A stretch of 64,000 bases of DNA from Anaerolineae bacterium. GTDB taxonomy: Bacteria; Chloroflexota; Anaerolineae; 4572-78; J111. The DNA lies in assembly GCA_023151115.1 (NCBI GenBank), contig JAKLJP010000003.1, positions 124,001 through 188,000 on the forward strand. The letters are read 5' to 3'. Of this stretch, positions 17,049 to 24,211 are shown piece by piece (positions within the stretch are counted from its first letter, which is position 1; every line of letters starts with the position of its first letter). Under the pieces are notes generated by a model. That model searched no databases, had not been told where the DNA came from, and was given only the letters and a program-made list of their open reading frames with translations. A program made the translations under genes and the position numbers.

Positions 17049-18103
17049 TGGGTCTGAAAATCGAACGCCTGCCCGCGCCGGTGTGGCTGCGCCCGCTCAT
17101 CCCGCTGGCGGCTGTCATCCTCACCTTTTTGTTGACCGCCATCTTGGTAGTGCTGGTCGAGGCCAACCCGCTGGAAGCCTATTACTACTTTCTGGTTGAC
17201 CCGCTCTCCAGCCGGGTCAGCGCCATCGAGGTGCTGGTCAAAGCCACACCCCTGCTGCTGACCGGGGCCGCCGTAACCTTTGCCTTTGCCGGCGGCTACT
17301 GGAACATCGGCGCGGAGGGGCAGCTTTACGCCGGAGCTGTGGCTGCCACCGCCGTTGGCCTGCAAATGCACGACATGTCGCCTTGGCTGGCCATCCCGGC
17401 CATGCTGATCGGCGGCTTTGGGGCCGGGATGTTGTGGGCTTTGCTGCCCGCCTTGATGAAAATAAAACTGGCGATTGACGAAGTGGTAACGACGCTGCTG
17501 CTCAACTCAGTGGCCCTGTTTGTGGTCAGTTGGCTGCTCAACGGCCCCTGGCGCGACCCCATCTCGCAGTGGCCGCAGTCGCCGGAAATTGCGGCGGCGG
17601 CCATTTTTCCCAAGTTGATTCCCCGCTCCCGGCTGCACCTGGGTTTTATTTTGGCGATTATTATCATTGTGGCCCTGTGGTTTGTACTGACCCGCACCGC
17701 CTTTGGCCTGCGCATGCGGGCCGTCGGCCTGGGGCCGGAAGCCGCCCGTTTTGCCGGGATCAACGTCGAGCGAACCTTGCTGATCTCAGCCCTGGTCAGC
17801 GGCGGCATTGCCGGGCTGGCCGGCGTCAGCGAGGTGGCCGGCATCCATTACCATTTGATTGACGCCATCTCGCCGGGCTACGGCTACACCGGCATTATCA
17901 TCGCCACACTGGGCACGCTCAATGCCTGGGGTGTGGCTTTAGCCGCCCTGTTCATCGGCCTGATTGACACCGGCGCGCAGACCGTCAGCCGGGCGCTGGG
18001 CGTCCCCGCCTACCTGGGCGATGTTATCCAGGCGGCGCTGCTGTTGGTCACGCTGGGGATGTTGTTGTTGCAGGGATACCGGGTTCGCTGGAAAGGGAAC
18101 TGA
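17048..18103 (+). CDS. ABC transporter permease (BMP-type nucleoside/nucleobase importer)
   Basis: This protein has 351 residues from the ATG at 17048, which overlaps the preceding stop by one base; a TTG one codon earlier is less likely. It is a multi-spanning membrane protein of the BPD_transp_2 type with about eight to nine helices. It carries family landmarks: GGYWNIGAEGQLYAGA, KLAIDEVVTTLLLNSVALF, the cytoplasmic loop GLRMRAVGLGPEAARFAGIN (ATPase contact) and HYHLIDAISPGYGYTGIIIATLG. It forms the translocation pore with the second permease at 18212, is powered by the ATPase at 13897, and receives cargo from the BMP lipoprotein. Confidence 0.92.
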   Translation: MGLKIERLPAPVWLRPLIPLAAVILTFLLTAILVVLVEANPLEAYYYFLVDPLSSRVSAIEVLVKATPLLLTGAAVTFAFAGGYWNIGAEGQLYAGAVAATAVGLQMHDMSPWLAIPAMLIGGFGAGMLWALLPALMKIKLAIDEVVTTLLLNSVALFVVSWLLNGPWRDPISQWPQSPEIAAAAIFPKLIPRSRLHLGFILAIIIIVALWFVLTRTAFGLRMRAVGLGPEAARFAGINVERTLLISALVSGGIAGLAGVSEVAGIHYHLIDAISPGYGYTGIIIATLGTLNAWGVALAALFIGLIDTGAQTVSRALGVPAYLGDVIQAALLLVTLGMLLLQGYRVRWKGN

Positions 18104-18186
18104 GGATAGAAGATAGAGGATAGAAGATAGAAGATGGAAGATAGCAGGCTTTATTTCCATCTATCCACTATCTACTATCCACTATT
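18103..18186. repeat. Palindromic heptamer array, GATAGAA word
   Basis: GAGGATAGAAGATAGAGGATAG and further GATAGAA/GATGGAA units (18103-18146) face CCATCTATCCACTATCTACT and CCACTATTTTC (18157-18188). It separates the two permease genes of one operon, so it does not simply terminate transcription. Confidence 0.65.
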
Positions 18187-18211
18187 TTCTTCCCCAAGTA
18201 AGGATGATGCG

Positions 18212-19162
18212 ATGGATTTGACCCTGTTTCTCACCTTCCTTGTCGGCCTCATTGCCGCCACGCTGCGGGTGGCGACGCCGTTGATTTATGCCACCATCGG
18301 CGAGGTTTACACCGAGCGGGCCGGGATTTTGAATTTGGGCATCGAAGGGATTATGTTTCTGGGGGCCTTTGCCGGCTTTGCCGTGGCCTACAAAGCTAAC
18401 GAGGCCGGCTTCAGCGGGGCTTATTTGTGGCTGGGGCTGTTGGGCGCGGTGGTCAGCGGGGTGGTGATGAGCCTGCTGATGGGCTTTTTCAGTGTGACTC
18501 TGGGGGTCAATCAACACGTGGCCGGGTTGGGCATTACCCTGCTCAGCATGGGGCTGTCGTTGTTTGGCTTCCGGCTGGTCTTTGGCGAAAGTTCGGTGCT
18601 GCCTTCTATTGACCCCTTCGGCCAGGTCTCCCTTTTTGGCGACCTGCCGGGCCTGGGACCAATTTTTAACCAATATTTGCTAACCTACATCGCCTTTATC
18701 ATTCTTATTCCCCTGGCCGCATGGGGCTTGAATCACACCAGTTTTGGGTTACAATTACGGGCGGTGGGCGAAAATCCCGAAGCTGCCGACGCCGCCGGGG
18801 TCAATGTCTTCCGCACCCGCTACCTGGCCCTGATCATCGGCGGGGCACTGATGGCGGTGGGCGGAGCCTTTCTGTCGCTGGCCCAGTTGGGCGCGTTTTC
18901 GCCGGGGATTATCGCCGGGCGGGGCTGGGTGTCTATCGCCCTGGTTATTTTTGCCAATTGGAAGCCGGTCCGAGCCATGTGGGGCGCGCTGCTCTTCGGC
19001 GGTGTGGCCGCTTTGCAGCTTCGCCTGCAAACCACCGGCCTCGATTTACCCTACGAGGTTTTTCTGGCCCTACCCTACCTGGCCACGATTATCGCCCTGG
19101 CGATTGCAGGTCGGAACGCAGCTTATCCGGGGGCGTATTTGAAACCGTATCGTAGAGAATAA
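18212..19162 (+). CDS. ABC transporter permease, second subunit (BMP-type importer)
   Basis: This protein has 316 residues. The ATG at 18212 follows AAGGATG and begins directly at the first membrane helix; an upstream in-frame start at 18134 lies in the repeat array. It is a BPD_transp_2 membrane protein with landmarks of the NupQ-like partner: ATPLIYATIGEVYTERAGILNLGIEGIM, VNQHVAGLGITLL, LQLRAVGENPEAADAAGVNV (ATPase-contact loop) and IAGRGWVSIALVIFANWKP. It pairs with the permease at 17048 in the inner membrane. Its downstream neighbours are a four-helix bundle gene and the cytosine deaminase. Confidence 0.92.
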   Translation: MDLTLFLTFLVGLIAATLRVATPLIYATIGEVYTERAGILNLGIEGIMFLGAFAGFAVAYKANEAGFSGAYLWLGLLGAVVSGVVMSLLMGFFSVTLGVNQHVAGLGITLLSMGLSLFGFRLVFGESSVLPSIDPFGQVSLFGDLPGLGPIFNQYLLTYIAFIILIPLAAWGLNHTSFGLQLRAVGENPEAADAAGVNVFRTRYLALIIGGALMAVGGAFLSLAQLGAFSPGIIAGRGWVSIALVIFANWKPVRAMWGALLFGGVAALQLRLQTTGLDLPYEVFLALPYLATIIALAIAGRNAAYPGAYLKPYRRE

Positions 19163-19165
19163 GAC

Positions 19166-19200
19166 AATTTACGATTTACGATTGACGATTTACGATTTGT
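19166..19200. repeat. Tandem heptamers, GATTTAC word
   Basis: Five imperfect copies of ACGATTT/ACGATTG occur in tandem directly after the permease stop. The complementary arm (CGTAAAT units) appears 400 bp downstream at 19574-19641, beyond the four-helix-bundle gene, so that gene is bracketed by the two arms. Confidence 0.6.
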
Positions 19201-19215
19201 GAATGGGAGAAAGAG

Positions 19216-19629
19216 ATGAATGAGGAGGAATTTAAACGACGGACGAAACAGTTAGGGCTGCGGGTGATTAAAGTGGTAGAGGCATTGCCCCGAGGTCTGG
19301 CTGCTGAGATAATAGGCAAACAACTGCTGCGGTCAGCTACTTCTATTGGAGCTAATTACCGTGCAGCCTGCCGAGCCAAATCTGTTCCAGATATTATTAA
19401 CAAGCTAAAAATTGTCGAGGAAGAAAGTGACGAAACGCTTTACTGGTTAGAAATGCTCTGCGAAGCCGACCTCATACCCCAAACTCGACTGACTGATTTG
19501 ATGTCCGAAGTCAACGAAATTCTGGCTATGACCGTTGCCTCCATCAAAACTCTCCGGCAGCGCCAAACAGGCAATCGTAAATCGCAAATCGTAAATCGTA
19601 AATCGCAAATCGCAAATCGTAAATCGTAA
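19216..19629 (+). CDS. Four helix bundle protein (23S rRNA IVP-like)
   Basis: This protein has 137 residues. Residues 1-115 are all-helical and match the four helix bundle / S23 family: RTKQLGLRVIKVVEALP, ADAxx-like IGKQLLRSATSIGANYRAA, and KLKIVEEESDETLYWLEML. The family is encoded by intervening sequences of rRNA genes and by many stand-alone genes; its role is unclear, possibly nucleic-acid binding. Residues 119-137 (NRKSQIV-NRKSQIA-NRKS) are a perfect seven-residue repeat produced by translating the GATTTAC-type heptamer array, so the natural end was probably before it. The gene is bracketed by heptamer arms and may have arrived with them. It is unlikely to take part in transport. Confidence 0.85.
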   Translation: MNEEEFKRRTKQLGLRVIKVVEALPRGLAAEIIGKQLLRSATSIGANYRAACRAKSVPDIINKLKIVEEESDETLYWLEMLCEADLIPQTRLTDLMSEVNEILAMTVASIKTLRQRQTGNRKSQIVNRKSQIANRKS

Positions 19630-19641
19630 ATCGTAAATCAT
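19574..19641. repeat. Tandem heptamers, CGTAAAT word, partly coding
   Basis: About nine tandem copies of CGTAAAT/CGCAAAT occur. The first eight are read as the C-terminal tail of the four helix bundle gene (three heptamers make one seven-residue repeat); the rest run up to the deaminase ribosome site. This is the complementary arm of 19166-19200. Confidence 0.7.
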
Positions 19642-19657
19642 TTAGGGAGAACAACTC

Positions 19658-20098
19658 ATGGACGAATTTATGCAAGCCGCCATCGAAGAAGCCAAACAAG
19701 GGCTGGCCGAAGGCGGCATCCCCATCGGCTCGGTGCTGGTGATTGACGGCAAAATTGTGGGACGGGGGCACAACCGCCGGGTGCAGCAGGGCAGCGCCAT
19801 TTTGCACGCCGAGATGGACTGCCTGGAAAATGCCGGCCGGCTGACGGCCAAAGATTACCAGCGGGCCGTTTTGTATTCCACGCTCTCGCCGTGCGATATG
19901 TGCAGCGGCACCGCCCTGCTTTACAAAATCCCCAAAATCGTCATCGGCGAAAATCAAACCTTCCAGGGGCCGGAGGATTACGTCCGTTCGCGGGGGGTAG
20001 AGTTGGTCATTTTGCAGAATGAGGAGTGTATCCGGTTGATGCGCGATTTTATCGCTGCCCGGCCGGAGTTGTGGAACGAGGATATCGGGGAGGATTAA
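19658..20098 (+). CDS. Cytosine deaminase, fungal (FCY1) type
   Basis: This protein has 146 residues. The zinc site is complete: H50-A-E52 and PCDMC with C79 and C82. Beyond the general CDA fold, the sequence follows yeast cytosine deaminase closely from memory: EGGIPIGSVL, GRGHNRR, GSAILHAEM, CLENAGRL, STLSPCDMC, IVIGEN and the C-terminal FIAARPELWNEDIGE (yeast FIDERPQDWFEDIGE). It would convert cytosine to uracil and ammonia in the cytoplasm; family relatives can also act on creatinine-like or other bases. The start has a GGGAGAAC site. It is the last gene of the BMP importer cluster, which fits salvage or nitrogen release from an imported base. Confidence 0.85.
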   Translation: MDEFMQAAIEEAKQGLAEGGIPIGSVLVIDGKIVGRGHNRRVQQGSAILHAEMDCLENAGRLTAKDYQRAVLYSTLSPCDMCSGTALLYKIPKIVIGENQTFQGPEDYVRSRGVELVILQNEECIRLMRDFIAARPELWNEDIGED

Positions 20099-20157
20099 GG
20101 GCGATGTGAATGTGAGAAAAGATTGCAATAACACGCCTGAAAGCCGGCTTTACTCTG

Positions 20158-20547
20158 TCACTTTTTAGGGCGATACTCGTTCCATTGCAAACCCGGCCCA
20201 TCAAATAATAAAGGGACAGCGTTGAGCACATTGCGCCCTAAAATGCCCCTGCCCTGGTCTATCAATAAGAATTGTCCTCGAAAAGTACGCTGGCAGAAAA
20301 CAAGTTCCAATCGTACCATGGGAGCGAGGGTAGTATGGCCATCAAAGCCCGCTAGTTCATAATAGGTGTTTGGAACAACGGTTAGATTGAGCCGATTGAC
20401 TGCCTCTTGAGGCACTAAGGTTATATCTGCACCTGTATCCAACTGCATCGGCACATCTGACCATTCGATACCTGTCACGCCATTTCGTAAAGTGACATGG
20501 GCTATGGGCGCAGGTGGGTCAAATTCTGTAGAATTATAGACGGTCAT
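20158..20547 (-). CDS. Retropepsin-like aspartyl protease family protein
   Basis: This protein has 129 residues from the ATG at 20547. It carries the aspartyl-protease motif MQLDTGADITLVP (D37-T-G-A-D41), with ELAGFDGHTT and, near the end, DQGRGILGRNVLN, which corresponds to the ILGRDhL flap/hydrophobic motif. Such single-domain proteins fold as half of a pepsin and act as homodimers. Bacterial members are mostly uncharacterised. Its start overlaps the end of the preceding small gene (20534-20812) by 14 bases, so the two form a coupled pair. An earlier in-frame start at 20619 lies wholly inside that gene and is rejected. Confidence 0.8.
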   Translation of the reverse strand: MTVYNSTEFDPPAPIAHVTLRNGVTGIEWSDVPMQLDTGADITLVPQEAVNRLNLTVVPNTYYELAGFDGHTTLAPMVRLELVFCQRTFRGQFLLIDQGRGILGRNVLNAVPLLFDGPGLQWNEYRPKK

Positions 20548-20812
20548 TGGGCATTTCTTCAATAACTTCCAGTTTGAAATCCACTGCTTGTTCCCGATGT
20601 ACCAAATGAGGGCTAACAATATAGGCTGCTCTATGTCGAGGCGCAGTGGTTATCTCAAATTCTATTTCAGCCTTCTCCGCCTGAACAACAGAGCTATCAG
20701 ATTTTGTGCGCAAAAAAGCAGCAAATTCGGCTAACACTTTCAAGCTATCCGCCGGTAAAAAATCTAATAAGGCTATGATTTTTGCTTTTAAGGTCTGAGT
20801 GTCTTGCATCAC
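20534..20812 (-). CDS. Small protein paired with the retropepsin-like gene (DUF2281-like N-terminus)
   Basis: This protein has 92 residues. The N-terminal helix pair TLKAKIIALLDFLPADSLKVLAEFAAFLRTK resembles the DUF2281/VapB-like 'LPpeslqEvldFieFL' motif seen in antitoxins and in the VapB-like gene at 31960. The C-terminal half (VSPHLVHREQAVDFKLEVIEE) is unfamiliar. It overlaps the aspartyl protease gene downstream. The pair may form a protease with its substrate or regulator, but I cannot name a function. Confidence 0.6.
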   Translation of the reverse strand: MMQDTQTLKAKIIALLDFLPADSLKVLAEFAAFLRTKSDSSVVQAEKAEIEFEITTAPRHRAAYIVSPHLVHREQAVDFKLEVIEEMPNDRL

Positions 20813-20977
20813 TTTATATCTCCATTCTTAAGGGCTTACTCTAATTTTACCACGTCTCCGCCCAACTTGCTATTTAACCTAAGAGGAGCCTTGGAGTCAG
20901 AAAAGACATTGGCGATAGTTATGTTTCAGGAGGATGGGTGGAATCGTGGAGGCAACAGCTTCGAAATCAAGCAGTAT

Positions 20978-21069
20978 CAGTAGATCCAATTTTCCGAGGA
21001 GTGAGGCACGCCTTCGTGCCGAACGCCGCCGCACGTGGGCGTGCTGCCCCCTCAAATTTGGACCCACTG
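20978..21069. mobile_element. MITE-like element, copy B (92 bp)
   Basis: The ends are CAGTAGATCCAATTTT and CAAATTTGGACCCACTG. The flanks are AGTAT (20973-20977) and AGTAC (21070-21074), a 4/5 target duplication. The interior is a hairpin with GCACGCC/GGCGTGC and AGCACGCCCACGTGC-like arms, shared with copy C but not with A and D. Confidence 0.75.
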
Positions 21070-21133
21070 AGTACAAATGAGAGAGAGGGCGACAAATTTG
21101 GCGCTGCATTACACCTGGGTAAAATAGTCATTT

Positions 21134-22537
21134 GTGACTGAACGAAATTCCTTTAAAAATTCATCCTGGCTTAAGCCGGGCCTGTGGCTGCTGCTGGGCG
21201 GGAGTGTGGGCTTTTTGCTGTGGCGAATGACCCACTACGGCTATAAACTGGCCCGGCGGCCGGCTCTGGCTTTGCACGCCCTGCCCAGTGACCTGGAAAC
21301 CCACGCGACGGTTGAGGCCAAAGCCGCACTCATCGCTTCGGCCAATTTGCGGGCGGGAATCGAGCTGCGCCGCCTGCCTGATGGCCGGGAGAAATTGGTC
21401 TTGTGCGCCGGCCTGCGGAACTTCCGCGAGCCGTGGGCGCGGGATTTGAGCTTTGCCAGTTTTGGCCTGGTCGAATTGAATGAGTTTCAAGCGGTCCGCG
21501 AGTCGCTGGAGGTTTTTTTAATCAATCAGCGGCCCACCGGCCAGTTCCCGGTCAAAGTTCATTCCACGTCGGTGGTTGACCGCTATCTGCACTCCTTGTT
21601 CAAAAGAGAACAGCCCACCGACGCGCCGATTCGCCCCAAATATATCACCGCTCACAATACCATCTCGCTGGACGGCAACGCGCTGCTGGTAATTGCCAGT
21701 CTCAACTACATCGCCCGCTCCGGCGACGAAGCCTTTGCCCGCACCCACTGGCCGGCGCTGAAGCGAGCCATCGCCTGGCTGGAAGCCTACGCCCTGGAAG
21801 ACGACGGCTTGCTACACCAGGCCCCCTTCACCGATTGGGCCGACAGCATCGCCCGCGAAGGCCGGGTTTTGTACACCAATGTCATTTACTGGAAAGCGCT
21901 GGCCGATTTGGCCGCTGCTGCGCCTCATTACGGCCAGCCAGACGACCCGACCTTTTTTGCCGCCAAAGCCGCTCAGCTCAAGCAGGCCATCAACACCCAT
22001 TTCTGGCGCGAGGAATTAGGCTATTACGTCACCAGCCACATTTTTGACAACCTGAGCAGCAGCGGCAATTTGCTGGCGATTGCCTGGGGTTTGACGACCC
22101 CCGCCCAGGCGCAGGCTATCCTGGATAACATGCAGCAGTTCAACATGGCCGAGCCGGTCCCGACTCAGGTAGTCCACCGGGCCTATCCCGCTAAATTTAT
22201 TGCATTGGAAAATCGGCTGGGGGGATTGGCCCACTATCACACCAGCGCGGCCTGGCTGTGGTTAGGGGCGTGGCACGTCATCGCCCTGGCCCGCATGGAA
22301 CGGCTGGCCGAAGCCGAAGCCTTGCTCTACCGCATCAGCAGCGTGATTGTGCGTGATGGCGCGGTTCACGAGGTTTATGCCCCCGATGGACACTACCTGT
22401 CTACCTTCTGGTACACCTCGGAAGCGCCGCTCACCTGGAGCGCCGGGATGGTGGTGTACGCTTACCATGTTTACCAGCGGCACTTGCAAGGCATCCCTTT
22501 TACCTCAACCCTCTTTGGCGAGACTTCCCCATTCTGA
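21134..22537 (+). CDS. Membrane-anchored six-hairpin glycosidase-like protein
   Basis: This protein has 467 residues from a GTG at 21134. One membrane segment is near the N-terminus (PGLWLLLGGSVGFLLWRM, residues about 14-31). The rest has the (alpha/alpha)6-barrel pattern of glucan-debranching, trehalase or GH63/GH100-type glycosidases: REPWARDLSFASFG, RPTGQFPVKVHS, SLDGNALLVIASLNYIARSGD, WPALKRAIAWLEAY, DWADSI and SGNLLAIAWGL. In such folds acidic residues in the RDxxF and DWAD segments are often catalytic. The likely substrate is an alpha-glucan or disaccharide at the outer face of the membrane; specificity is unknown. It is flanked by two MITE-like copies (B upstream, C downstream). Confidence 0.75.
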   Translation: MTERNSFKNSSWLKPGLWLLLGGSVGFLLWRMTHYGYKLARRPALALHALPSDLETHATVEAKAALIASANLRAGIELRRLPDGREKLVLCAGLRNFREPWARDLSFASFGLVELNEFQAVRESLEVFLINQRPTGQFPVKVHSTSVVDRYLHSLFKREQPTDAPIRPKYITAHNTISLDGNALLVIASLNYIARSGDEAFARTHWPALKRAIAWLEAYALEDDGLLHQAPFTDWADSIAREGRVLYTNVIYWKALADLAAAAPHYGQPDDPTFFAAKAAQLKQAINTHFWREELGYYVTSHIFDNLSSSGNLLAIAWGLTTPAQAQAILDNMQQFNMAEPVPTQVVHRAYPAKFIALENRLGGLAHYHTSAAWLWLGAWHVIALARMERLAEAEALLYRISSVIVRDGAVHEVYAPDGHYLSTFWYTSEAPLTWSAGMVVYAYHVYQRHLQGIPFTSTLFGETSPF

Positions 22538-22562
22538 GGGAGGAGATTAGAGATTGGAGATT

Positions 22563-22656
22563 CAGTAGATCCAATTTTCCGAGGAGTGAGGCACGCCCAC
22601 GTGCCGAACGGGGCCGCACGTGGGCGTGCTGGCGCTCCTCAAATTTGGATCCACTG
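22563..22656. mobile_element. MITE-like element, copy C (94 bp)
   Basis: The ends are CAGTAGATCCAATTTT and AAATTTGGATCCACTG. Perfect 5-bp flanking repeats AGATT are at 22558-22562 and 22657-22661. The interior is a near-perfect hairpin around GCACGCCCACGTGC/GCACGTGGGCGTGC. It inserted into a GATTAGA heptamer tract, whose copies lie on both sides (22545-22560 and 22658-22669). Confidence 0.8.
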
Positions 22657-22710
22657 AGATTAGAGATTAATACCTCACGAGTCAGATTCTTGTACAATGA
22701 GCAAGAAGTT

Positions 22711-22855
22711 GTTACACAGAGAGGCACGGAGAAGTCACAGAGTTTCTCAGAGGAATCTTTGGAACTCTCTGTGCGCTTCGCGTCTGTGGCGTCTTTGTGT
22801 AGCTCTGTGTTCCTTGTTGGTTCTGGCTTATCCAGGTTAGGAATCTCCAATCTCT
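22711..22855. repeat. Palindromic short-repeat array, CACAGAG word, with GATTGGA tail
   Basis: TTACACAGAGAGGCACGGAG and CACAGAG units (22711-22760) face CTCTGTGCGC, CGTCTGTGGC and CTCTGTGTTCC units (22768-22813). GGAATCTCCAATCTCTG at 22838-22855 complements the GATTAGAGATTGGAGATT tract before copy C. Together these fill most of the 337-bp gap between the glycosidase-like gene and the response regulator gene; no gene is seen here. Confidence 0.55.
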
Positions 22856-22874
22856 GAAAATAAGGAGCGAGTCC

Positions 22875-23915
22875 TCAAGTTATCAAATCCTCCACTACCT
22901 CGTGCAAGGCCTGTGCGTCCAAATCTTTTTTATCCAACAAGGCCACCGCGCCGGCTTCCAGCCCCAACCGGCGAAATTCCCGGTCGGGGTAGGCCGTAAT
23001 CAGGGCAATCCTTATCTGGGGCAGCAGCGCCTTAATCCGGCGGGTACAATAAATCCCGTCCTCTTCGCCCAAGACTACATCTATCAAAGCTAACTGGGGC
23101 CTAACTTCTTGGGTGAGTTGCACAGCCTCGGCAATATTTTGGGCCTCGTAAATGGCGGCCTGGGGACAAACTTTGCCGACCATTCGTTTTAGTTGGCGGC
23201 GATAGCGGGCATTGTCGTCTACCAGCAGAATTGTTACCTTCACCTGTTCGGCCGGCTCAAGCTCGGCCGGATCCAGCACCGCTTCCTGGCCTACTTCGGG
23301 GTGGCGGATACTGTAATTGACCGCTTCGAGCCGGCTCTGCACGTTAAGCTGGCGGTAAAGACGGGTCAGATGATTCTCCACCGTTTTGACGCTCAACCCC
23401 ATCTGCCGGGCAATGGTCTGGTTGTCAAAACCCTGCTGCAACAACTGGAGCATCTCTCGCTGCCGAGCGGTCAGGCTAGGCCCGGCGCCAAAAATAGAAG
23501 AACGGCTGACCAGTTTATCAACCAACCGGCTGGAAATCCAGCGCTCGCCGGCCTGCACGCGCTGCACCGCCAAGCGTAAATCGCTCAACGGTTGGTCTTT
23601 CAAATGGTAGCCGTCCACCCCCGCGCTGAGCAAGCCCTGGACGTACACATCGTCGTCGTGAGCGCTCACCACCAAAATCTTCATCGCCGGGTAGCGGGTG
23701 CGAATTTGGCGGATGGCGGCGATGGGGTCAAAATCAGGCATGGTGACATCTATCAGCAAGAAATTGGGCTGAGTTTGGGCCAAAGCGGCCAACAGGCTCG
23801 GCCCATCGCCCACTTCGCCCACAATTTCCAGGCCAGGCAATTCTTTGAGCGTATTCGAGATACCCGCCCGCACAATGGCATGGTCGTCGGCTACCAAAAT
23901 TCGCAAGGTGCTCAT
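22875..23915 (-). CDS. Response regulator with REC-LuxR HTH-REC architecture
   Basis: This protein has 346 residues. Residues 1-120 form a NarL-type receiver (acidic D10-D11, phospho-acceptor D56 in LLIDVTMPD, K106). Residues 147-205 are a LuxR/GerE helix-turn-helix (SLTARQREMLQLLQQG, IARQMGLSVKTVENHLTRLYRQL). Residues 226-346 form a second complete receiver (D233-D234, D279 in ALIDVVLGEEDG, T307, K329). The DNA-binding domain is therefore in the middle, with receivers at both ends. HisKA_3-type kinases normally phosphorylate NarL-type regulators. The only such kinase in the window is the ABC-kinase fusion at 32638-34248. The gene is divergent from the sugar importer it probably controls. Confidence 0.9.
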   Translation of the reverse strand: MSTLRILVADDHAIVRAGISNTLKELPGLEIVGEVGDGPSLLAALAQTQPNFLLIDVTMPDFDPIAAIRQIRTRYPAMKILVVSAHDDDVYVQGLLSAGVDGYHLKDQPLSDLRLAVQRVQAGERWISSRLVDKLVSRSSIFGAGPSLTARQREMLQLLQQGFDNQTIARQMGLSVKTVENHLTRLYRQLNVQSRLEAVNYSIRHPEVGQEAVLDPAELEPAEQVKVTILLVDDNARYRRQLKRMVGKVCPQAAIYEAQNIAEAVQLTQEVRPQLALIDVVLGEEDGIYCTRRIKALLPQIRIALITAYPDREFRRLGLEAGAVALLDKKDLDAQALHEVVEDLIT

Positions 23916-24031
23916 ACTTGGGGATTATACCACTTTTAGAGTGAGTTGACCGAAACAATTAGTCGCTTGATTAGGGGATTTCCCCCTATTTGAGGTGGGG
24001 GAAATCCGAGAGGGCGAGAGAGGGTTAAGGA

Positions 24032-24061
24032 TTGCATAAGACCAGGGAATTATGCTATTCT
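24032..24061 (+). promoter_or_regulatory. Candidate promoter of the sugar importer operon
   Basis: TTGCAT (24032-24037) and TATTCT (24056-24061) are 18 bases apart, about 150 bp upstream of the binding-protein ATG. The 296-bp region between the response regulator and this gene is otherwise non-coding. A TAAATTTTTGAAGATTAC/TAAATTTTC near-repeat lies downstream of this promoter at 24089-24117 and could be a regulator site. Confidence 0.35.
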
Positions 24062-24211
24062 GTTGCGTGGTAATCTCCCCCAGAACAGCTAAATTTTTGA
24101 AGATTACTAAATTTTCTCACCACGAGATAGGAGGTGCAGTAAAAAAGTTTAACGCCCAATTTAGCAGGTTCACTCAATTAAAGTTTCTACAATTTCTCAA
24201 AGGAGCGAAGA

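Noticed and set aside
19574..19641. Heptamer repeats considered as a CRISPR or iteron origin
   Set aside because: There are no spacers, no replication gene nearby, and the same architecture occurs at many intergenic sites.
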